A DNA stretch of 7,398 nt from Clostridiales bacterium (GTDB lineage Bacteria; Bacillota_A; Clostridia; Lachnospirales; Bianqueaceae), in NCBI GenBank assembly GCA_019423265.1, contig JAHZBS010000114.1, positions 1-7,398 of the forward strand, read 5' to 3'. This document shows positions 1 through 4,246 of this stretch, piece after piece. A program made the position numbers and the translations under genes. Every line of letters starts with the position of its first letter. Within the stretch, counting starts at the first letter, position 1. Under the pieces are notes generated by a model. The model did not search any database. It had not been told where the DNA came from and saw only the letters and a list, made by a program, of their open reading frames with translations.

Positions 1-338
1 TCCATGTCAAAGGTCTCCGTGCCATAGCACCAGCAAGGCGTCACGCTCAAGGTGATGTGAACGCCCTCGCGGTCAAACTTTTCCTGACAGGCCACGGCTT
101 CCGCCACGCCGCCGATGGTGGTATCGGCAATGACGATCTCAACGGGCAACCCATTGGGATGACGAATATTATCCGTAATCAATTTTGCAGCGGATTTTGC
201 CATCTGCATCGTCTGGTCTTCCAGACTCTCCCGAACGCCGTTGCGGCGGCCGTCGATGCAGGGGCGAATTCCAATCTTGGGAAGTCCTCCCCGAAGACAA
301 TTGACAGGTTGGTTCATAACATGATTCGCTGTTGCCAT
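1..338 (-). CDS. fucI: L-fucose isomerase, N-terminal part (runs off left edge)
   Basis: FucI interconverts L-fucose and L-fuculose (and D-arabinose/D-ribulose in known members), the first step of cytoplasmic fucose catabolism; it is an Mn-dependent hexamer. Only 112 complete codons are present. They closely resemble the N-terminal domain of E. coli Fuc[14 protein letters not shown] at about residues 20-32, [14 protein letters not shown] at 34-47, [13 protein letters not shown] at 69-81, and the hallmark [13 protein letters not shown] at 100-112. The metal-binding residues lie in the missing C-terminal part, so activity cannot be judged here. The ATG at 338-336 is chosen because AGGAGG (349-354) lies 10 nt upstream; this gives about 13 residues before PKIGIRP beyond the E. 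coli start. A second ATG at codon 8 is too far from the Shine-Dalgarno. The gene has its own promoter and operators and is separated from the kinase gene by a terminator. Family assignment is very secure; the preferred sugar is inferred. Confidence 0.95.
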   Translation of the reverse strand, partial: MATANHVMNQPVNCLRGGLPKIGIRPCIDGRRNGVRESLEDQTMQMAKSAAKLITDNIRHPNGLPVEIVIADTTIGGVAEAVACQEKFDREGVHITLSVTPCWCYGTETFDM

Positions 339-348
339 ACTTGCAATT

Positions 349-354
349 CCTCCT
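349..354 (-). promoter_or_regulatory. fucI ribosome-binding site
   Basis: On the minus strand AAAAGGAGG ends 10 nt before the ATG at 338-336. It is a full match to the anti-Shine-Dalgarno core and decides the fucI start over the in-frame ATG seven codons later. Confidence 0.85.
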
Positions 355-371
355 TTTGATGACGCGCAATA

Positions 372-387
372 TACACCAATTGGTGTA
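372..387. promoter_or_regulatory. Operator 1: 16-bp perfect palindrome downstream of the fucI promoter
   Basis: TACACCAATTGGTGTA is a perfect 16-bp palindrome. It lies between the predicted fucI start of transcription (about 408) and the ribosome-binding site, at roughly +22 to +37, a typical place for a repressor that blocks initiation or early elongation. The half-site ATTGGTGTA recurs twice in the second inverted repeat at 526-554 and I see it nowhere else in the window. The regulator is not encoded here. The TTGGT/ACCAA core is reminiscent of GntR-family sites, but I cannot name the family from the DNA alone. Confidence 0.7.
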
Positions 388-414
388 CGTATGTATTCCA
401 CGTTTGATAGTTCA

Positions 415-443
415 ACTTTATCATTTTCCAGACCTCATGTCAA
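415..443 (-). promoter_or_regulatory. Predicted sigma-A promoter of fucI
   Basis: On the minus strand a perfect -35 hexamer TTGACA (443-438) is followed by exactly 17 nt and TAAAGT (420-415, 4 of 6 matches to TATAAT). Transcription would start near 408 and give a 5' leader of about 70 nt containing operator 1. A possible second -10 hexamer, TATATT at 373-368, overlaps operator 1 but has no good -35 box. Confidence 0.65.
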
Positions 444-525
444 GTCATTTTCTTAAGTTTAGCCATATATTTTGTAAACATTTTATGATGCCCTCTCCAT
501 TTGCGACCTGAGTCCGGCGCCTCCC

Positions 526-554
526 AGATTGGTGTATTTAATATACACCAATCT
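526..554. promoter_or_regulatory. Operator 2: inverted repeat with 12-bp arms upstream of the fucI promoter
   Basis: The arms AGATTGGTGTAT (526-537) and ATACACCAATCT (543-554) are perfectly complementary around a 5-nt spacer. It carries the same ATTGGTGTA half-site as operator 1 but in the opposite arrangement: the ATTGGT ends face outward here and inward in operator 1. Its centre is about 160 bp from that of operator 1 and about 100 bp upstream of the fucI -35 box, which suits looping or an upstream auxiliary site. The spacer is AT-rich and there is no U-tract, so it does not look like a terminator. Confidence 0.65.
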
Positions 555-565
555 CAAAACCTTAT

Positions 566-586
566 AGGCGGAACCGCCTGTGCGGT
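566..586. repeat. Two overlapping, mutually exclusive GC-rich inverted repeats
   Basis: AGGCGG/CCGCCT (566-579, 2-nt gap) and ACCGC/GCGGT (573-586, 4-nt loop) share bases, so an RNA could fold only one at a time. On the minus strand the sequence that follows has only a weak T-run. It may be a minor back-up terminator for the kinase transcript, or nothing functional. Confidence 0.3.
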
Positions 587-620
587 GCGCTTCAAATAAG
601 CTATCAACCTAAACGGCAGA

Positions 621-657
621 ATAAAACAAGACAGCACAGCGGAATGCTATGCTGCCC
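621..657 (-). terminator. Rho-independent terminator after the kinase gene
   Basis: On the minus strand CAGCATAGC (654-646), loop ATTCC, and GCTGTGCTG (640-632) form a 9-bp stem with one U-G pair, extendable at the base by further G pairs. It is followed by the U-rich tail TCTTGTTTTAT (631-621). It lies about 30 nt past the kinase stop codon. It should end the GH78/kinase transcript before fucI. Confidence 0.85.
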
Positions 658-687
658 TTGCAGATGTACTGCCTTTGAGCGCCGGCG

Positions 688-1788
688 TCATCGCGGCCGG
701 TGCTTCTCCACGATGGCCTGCATCGTCTCATACTTTTCTTCCATATCCTGAACTAGCTTAAATTGTGTTCTACAGCGATCCAGATTGTGCTCCGGCCTGC
801 TGATCTTGAAATATGTATCGCCCTGAAGATAGTCCGCTAAAAACCGAATCCCCGTCTCAAAGGTGATGACGATGGCGCCCATGGACAGATTTGAAATCTC
901 CTCCGGCGTCAACTGATCCCCCACAGCCCGCAGATACCCCTTTGTGTATGCCTCAAACAGATCCAGATCCATATAGACTTTGGACAGGTCCCTCTCATCC
1001 TCCAGCGCACTGGAAGCTCCAAACCGGATGCTATCGCCAAAATCATACACACAGGAGCCCGGCATCACCGTGTCCAGATCGATGATGCAGACCCCCTCCC
1101 CTGTAGCGGGATCCATGAGGATATTGTTGATCTTTGTATCATTGTGGGTCACTCTCGTGGGAAGCTCGCCCGTCTGCATTTTCTCCGTCATGTAGGCCGC
1201 GATATGCTCTCTCTTTTGGGCGAATTGAATTTCCTCCGCAACGTTTTCGCCGCGGCCCGCCAAGTCCTCCTCAACGGCCTGCTGAAAATCGCGGAAGCGC
1301 TTGGCCGTGTTATGAAAATCCGGGATCACCTCAAACAGCGTCTCCGCCGGAAAATCGGACAGATCCGCCATAAATTGCCCGAAGGCTTTGCCGGAGTGAT
1401 AGAATACCATAGGATTTTCCACTTTTTCATAGGACATGGTTCCATCGATCATATAGTAGCAGCGCCAACATTCGCCATCCGTGTCCTGATAATACCAAGC
1501 TCCGTCGCGGCAGGGAATCATCTCCAGCGTCTCTTTGGCCGGATTGCCGCCGCGCTGCACAATCTTATGCCGGAGATGGTCCGTCACGCGAATGACATTG
1601 TCCATCAACTGCTTTGGATTCGTAAAGATCTTAGTATTCATTTTCTGCAACACGATATTCTGCTTTTTGCCCGAAGGGTTGGTCAGCACAACGTGGCAAG
1701 TATCATTGATATGCCCGTCTCCAAAGGGACGGATGTCCTCCACATTGCCATCGATCGCAAAATATTGCGGTATATTGGGATATGTCAT
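688..1788 (-). CDS. nahK: Anomeric sugar kinase, N-acetylhexosamine 1-kinase (NahK) family
   Basis: This is a phosphotransferase of the aminoglycoside-phosphotransferase fold. It resembles bifidobacterial NahK, which phosphorylates GlcNAc/GalNAc at C1 with ATP in the lacto-N-biose/galacto-N-biose pathway. Residues are numbered from the GTG at 1791. Visible motifs are the ATP-loop GDGHIND (24-30), the likely ATP-site lysine in VLQKMN (47-52), the catalytic loop THNDTKINN (215-223, base D218), the metal-binding IDLDTVMPG (237-245) and YDFGDSIRFGAS (249-260). The C-terminal FLADYLQGD and PEHNLDRCRTQ segments also match that family. Length is close to the roughly 360 residues of NahK, with no signal peptide or membrane segment, so it is cytoplasmic. 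GGAGG (1803-1799) lies 10 nt before the ATG at 1788 and 7 nt before an adjacent GTG at 1791; either could start translation, and I prefer ATG. Such proteins are often annotated 'mucin desulfatase' or 'aminoglycoside phosphotransferase'. Kinase family is secure; the sugar is inferred. Confidence 0.85.
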   Translation of the reverse strand: MTYPNIPQYFAIDGNVEDIRPFGDGHINDTCHVVLTNPSGKKQNIVLQKMNTKIFTNPKQLMDNVIRVTDHLRHKIVQRGGNPAKETLEMIPCRDGAWYYQDTDGECWRCYYMIDGTMSYEKVENPMVFYHSGKAFGQFMADLSDFPAETLFEVIPDFHNTAKRFRDFQQAVEEDLAGRGENVAEEIQFAQKREHIAAYMTEKMQTGELPTRVTHNDTKINNILMDPATGEGVCIIDLDTVMPGSCVYDFGDSIRFGASSALEDERDLSKVYMDLDLFEAYTKGYLRAVGDQLTPEEISNLSMGAIVITFETGIRFLADYLQGDTYFKISRPEHNLDRCRTQFKLVQDMEEKYETMQAIVEKHRPR

Positions 1789-1790
1789 CA

Positions 1791-1871
1791 CCTAAAAGCC
1801 TCCAAACTGCAAGAATCAAGTAAACTTTTTTAATTTTACCACTATTGCAGGGAAAAGTCAAAGCTTTTAGG
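1791..1871 (-). repeat. Inverted repeat joining the GH78 stop codon to the kinase ribosome-binding site
   Basis: On the minus strand CCTAAAAGC (1871-1863) and GCTTTTAGG (1799-1791) are perfectly complementary over 9 bp, extendable in RNA by U-G, U-A and U-G pairs to 1860/1802. The 5' arm contains the GH78 stop codon TAA (1869-1867). The extended 3' arm covers four of the five bases of the kinase GGAGG (1803-1799). The loop is about 57-63 nt, so this would be a long-range fold that masks the ribosome-binding site unless a ribosome ends at the GH78 stop. Confidence 0.45.
1833..1861 (-). promoter_or_regulatory. Predicted sigma-A promoter of the kinase gene
   Basis: On the minus strand TTGACT (1861-1856, 5 of 6 matches) is followed by exactly 17 nt and TAAAAT (1838-1833, 5 of 6). 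Transcription would begin near 1826, giving a leader of about 38 nt before the kinase start. The promoter lies wholly in the gap after the GH78 stop, so the kinase can be expressed without GH78. A transcript from here would lack the 5' arm of the inverted repeat at 1860-1871. Confidence 0.7.
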
Positions 1872-4185
1872 CAAGTTTAATCTCTTGGCGGCCAGACCGA
1901 AGGGGACAGCAGACGCCTCCGCAGGAAAACTCTCCCTGGATCCCCTCTGGCAGCACAATGACAAAACCGTCGGTGTCCCCTGCCACCTCCAACACTCCCT
2001 GCCTTGTCAACACGCGCCCCTGCATTTGACGGACACCCTCCGGAAAATAGGGCGCGATATGGACGCGGCGGAATCCTGCCTCGGCGCAGGAGACTCCCAG
2101 GACGTACTGCTGCAAAAGCCTAGCCGGATAGCAGTTCCAGGCGTGAGAGTGGGACTCAATGTCCTCAAATCCCTCCCAGATCGTCTTGCTTCCCTGGGCG
2201 ATCATAGCACCCCAGCGGGCGTGGGAATCTGTCAGGAACGCATACGCCTCCGCTTTATAGCCGTTTTCAAAGAGAACCTTCAACAAATCGTAGGAGCGAA
2301 TCACCCGGGTATCAAAGGGCTCGCTTGCCAAATAGGGCAATACGGTTTCCCCGCACCCGTCAAAAAGACCTGCGCGGAACGCCAGCGCATTTACCGCTTT
2401 GCTACAGCTGTGCGACGCCGGGGTATCCCGGTACAGCCCCTTTTCCTCACTCCAGAACGCCGCCTTTATGGAGGCGGAAAGACTGCGCGACGCCTGCCTC
2501 CACACAGCCTTGTCCTCCGGCCGCACAAATTCACAGAGCGCTTTCATTTTATCGGCGGCCATAAGGGCCTTGCAATTGAGGATGAAGAGATACTCTCCCT
2601 CTTCGTCCACCCGCGGGTACGGCCAGTCGGAGATGTGAAAGACATTCTCTTCCTTGGGGATCAGCCCATCCGCCGTGCGAAGTCCAAGATAATACCCCAT
2701 CATCCTAGACGCCACAGGATAAAACTGGCGGATCGCCTCCTGATCGTCAAAATACCAGTAGAGCTGCCAGAGAATTTCCACATAATCAAAGTCGTATTCT
2801 GACATCCGCAGCTGAAACATGGGATTCCAATAGCTCCCAGGCGCAACAAAGGGGAAAAAACCAGGTATGAGCTGGCTATCGGCAAAATCTTGCAGCACCT
2901 TGCGCAGCAGGAACCTACTGTCTGTGAAATTGTATGTCAACAGATGGGACTGCATTAGACTGTCGCCCAGGTACTGGGCCTGTTCCCGGTGCGGACAGTC
3001 CACCAGCATTCCCTGGATCCCATTCCACTGGGTCTGAATGCAGGCCTGTGTCAATTTGTTAAGGCTGTCCTCATCGCAGGTGAACGTCCCCTGGGCGTCC
3101 ACCCCTGTGACCGCCTTGCACACCTCAATGGAATCCACCACCGCCCTGGACAGCCCGCTGACCTCGACATAGCGGAAGGCGCGGAACGTGAAGTCTTCCT
3201 GCCATAGCTCCGAGCTCTCTCCCTGGATCACGTACTCGTCACAATAATATTCGGAACCATCATTGGCCACCGCCCTCTCGATCCTCTGAACCTCTGGCTT
3301 ATCCCAAGTCCTATGCTGGGCCAGGCGCACCTTCTCAAGCATGGCCTTCTTTTGGTCCTCGCTGAGATATTGAGCCCTCTCAATCTCCGCCTCGGTACAA
3401 AAATCGAGATAGGTGCGGCGCTGCCCCTCCAGCCCTTCTGCATACCGCAGCTTGACCACCGCGCCCTTCTCCCCGTGTACTGCGATTCGGACAAACCCCG
3501 TCAAGACTTCCCCCGCGTCATACACGATGCAGTCTTCATCCACAGCGTTCAAAATGTGCGGCGTCCAGGAGCGTATAACCGTTCCCTCGGGAATTTCTTG
3601 TCTTCGAAGGGTGATCCCCATGAGCTGCGCTGGCGACACCACCGCCGCCTCCCAAGTCTGATCGTCAAAGCCGGGCTCCTTCCACCCACGCGGCTCCTGG
3701 CCCGGATCAAAATACGTGGACCCCGTTAACCGGCGCAGCTCCCGGAGGGGCAAATGGGGCCGATATCCTGTATGGGAGCTGGCACGGCAGTGTTCATCGG
3801 ACGGGATAAGCCGTTCTGTTCCGTCCTGCATCCGGCAGCGCGCAGTGAACCACAGCGCCGGGCATCCCGTCACGTGATTCTGGCCGTCGCCGCCGATGAA
3901 GAGAACCGTGGCCGCGATCACATTCTCCCCCTGCACCAGATACGGCGCTATATCATAGGTCAAGTACCACTTGGTATTGGGAAATCCGGAGGCGGCCGGA
4001 GAGCAGATGCCGCTCAGCCGATGCCCGTTTATGTACACCTTCACATGGTGATGGGCGGAAATCTGGAGCGATGCTTCCCCGACTGCCTGATCCAGGCAAA
4101 ATACCCTCCTAAAATTGCAGGTTATATTGGTCCCTGTGCAGCCATCCTTCCAGATCCATTTCGCTAACGTTTGATTTTGTTCCAT
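1867..4185 (-). CDS. Cytoplasmic GH78-family glycoside hydrolase (alpha-L-rhamnosidase family)
   Basis: GH78 enzymes are inverting hydrolases that release terminal alpha-L-rhamnose. The 772 residues follow the family order. An N-terminal lectin-like beta domain (about 10-115) carries KVYINGHRLS and YDIAPYL. A rhamnosidase beta-domain region (about 200-360) carries YDAGEVLTGFV and FTFRAFRYVEVSG. The (alpha/alpha)6 catalytic barrel spans about 365-705, and a C-terminal beta domain 705-772 carries VHIAPYFPEGV. The barrel holds DCPHREQAQYLGD (396-408), giving D396, E401 and D408 with the same +5/+12 spacing as D567, E572 and D579 of Bacillus RhaB. E671 in TIWEGFED is the likely partner of RhaB E841. 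The signature is CPHREQ rather than the more common CPQRDER, marking a divergent subfamily. Residues about 253-313 form an unusually long charged insert. No signal peptide is seen, so it should act on imported oligosaccharides. The ATG has only a moderate AAGGGG Shine-Dalgarno. Family is secure; rhamnose specificity is not proven. Confidence 0.9.
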   Translation of the reverse strand: MEQNQTLAKWIWKDGCTGTNITCNFRRVFCLDQAVGEASLQISAHHHVKVYINGHRLSGICSPAASGFPNTKWYLTYDIAPYLVQGENVIAATVLFIGGDGQNHVTGCPALWFTARCRMQDGTERLIPSDEHCRASSHTGYRPHLPLRELRRLTGSTYFDPGQEPRGWKEPGFDDQTWEAAVVSPAQLMGITLRRQEIPEGTVIRSWTPHILNAVDEDCIVYDAGEVLTGFVRIAVHGEKGAVVKLRYAEGLEGQRRTYLDFCTEAEIERAQYLSEDQKKAMLEKVRLAQHRTWDKPEVQRIERAVANDGSEYYCDEYVIQGESSELWQEDFTFRAFRYVEVSGLSRAVVDSIEVCKAVTGVDAQGTFTCDEDSLNKLTQACIQTQWNGIQGMLVDCPHREQAQYLGDSLMQSHLLTYNFTDSRFLLRKVLQDFADSQLIPGFFPFVAPGSYWNPMFQLRMSEYDFDYVEILWQLYWYFDDQEAIRQFYPVASRMMGYYLGLRTADGLIPKEENVFHISDWPYPRVDEEGEYLFILNCKALMAADKMKALCEFVRPEDKAVWRQASRSLSASIKAAFWSEEKGLYRDTPASHSCSKAVNALAFRAGLFDGCGETVLPYLASEPFDTRVIRSYDLLKVLFENGYKAEAYAFLTDSHARWGAMIAQGSKTIWEGFEDIESHSHAWNCYPARLLQQYVLGVSCAEAGFRRVHIAPYFPEGVRQMQGRVLTRQGVLEVAGDTDGFVIVLPEGIQGEFSCGGVCCPLRSGRQEIKLA

Positions 4186-4186
4186 G

Positions 4187-4225
4187 TCAATCCCCTTCCT
4201 CTAGTAATCGGAGGATGAACGCCAT
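4187..4225 (-). CDS. Possible 12-codon leader peptide before the GH78 gene
   Basis: An ATG at 4225-4223, preceded at normal spacing by a GGAGGG-type Shine-Dalgarno (4237-4232), opens a frame reading MAFILRLLEEGD. Its TGA stop (4189-4187) is one nucleotide before the GH78 ATG. This upstream site is a better match to the anti-Shine-Dalgarno than the site used by GH78 itself, whose AAGGGG lies inside the leader frame. Translational coupling is plausible, but so short an ORF can easily occur by chance. Confidence 0.3.
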   Translation of the reverse strand: MAFILRLLEEGD

Positions 4226-4237
4226 CGCCCACCCTCC
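4210..4237 (-). repeat. Small hairpin over the leader-peptide ribosome-binding site
   Basis: On the minus strand GGAGGGT (4237-4231) can pair with ATCCTCC (4216-4210), 7 bp with one G-U, around a 14-nt loop that holds the leader ATG. No T-run follows, so it is not a terminator; it could mask the leader Shine-Dalgarno. Confidence 0.3.
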
Positions 4238-4246
4238 CTCAACTCG

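Larger units (their letters stand above)
339..687. other. 349-nt regulatory intergenic region between the kinase and fucI
   Basis: No coding region is supported here. In the direction of transcription the region holds the kinase terminator (657-621), two overlapping GC-rich inverted repeats (586-566), a 12-bp-arm inverted repeat (554-526), a sigma-A promoter (443-415), a 16-bp perfect palindrome (387-372) and the fucI Shine-Dalgarno (354-349). The 415-510 stretch is AT-rich compared with the flanking genes, as expected for a promoter. The arrangement makes fucI a separately controlled transcription unit. Confidence 0.85.

Noticed and set aside
57..359. A 100-codon plus-strand frame at the left edge
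   Set aside because: Antisense to fucI, which is identified by strong family motifs and a proper ribosome-binding site.
368..373. TATATT as the -10 box of fucI
   Set aside because: No acceptable -35 hexamer lies 16-18 nt upstream, while TTGACA-17-TAAAGT is present nearby.
526..554. Operator 2 inverted repeat as a rho-independent terminator
   Set aside because: The stem is not GC-rich, no T-run follows on either strand, and its half-site recurs in the promoter-proximal palindrome; a protein-binding site fits better.
688..1788. Kinase as an antibiotic-resistance aminoglycoside phosphotransferase or a mucin desulfatase
   Set aside because: It shares only the general kinase fold with resistance enzymes; the specific motifs (THNDTKINN, IDLDTVMPG, FGDSIRFGAS) match the NahK sugar 1-kinase family, and 'desulfatase' is a legacy name for that family.
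1144..1833. A 229-codon open frame on the plus strand
   Set aside because: Antisense to the NahK-type kinase, whose catalytic motifs are intact; no domain is recognised in the plus-strand product.
1885..2802. A 305-codon open frame on the plus strand
   Set aside because: It lies wholly antisense to the GH78 gene, has no recognisable domain, and its composition is rich in Arg, Pro and His as expected from the reverse of a GC-rich gene.
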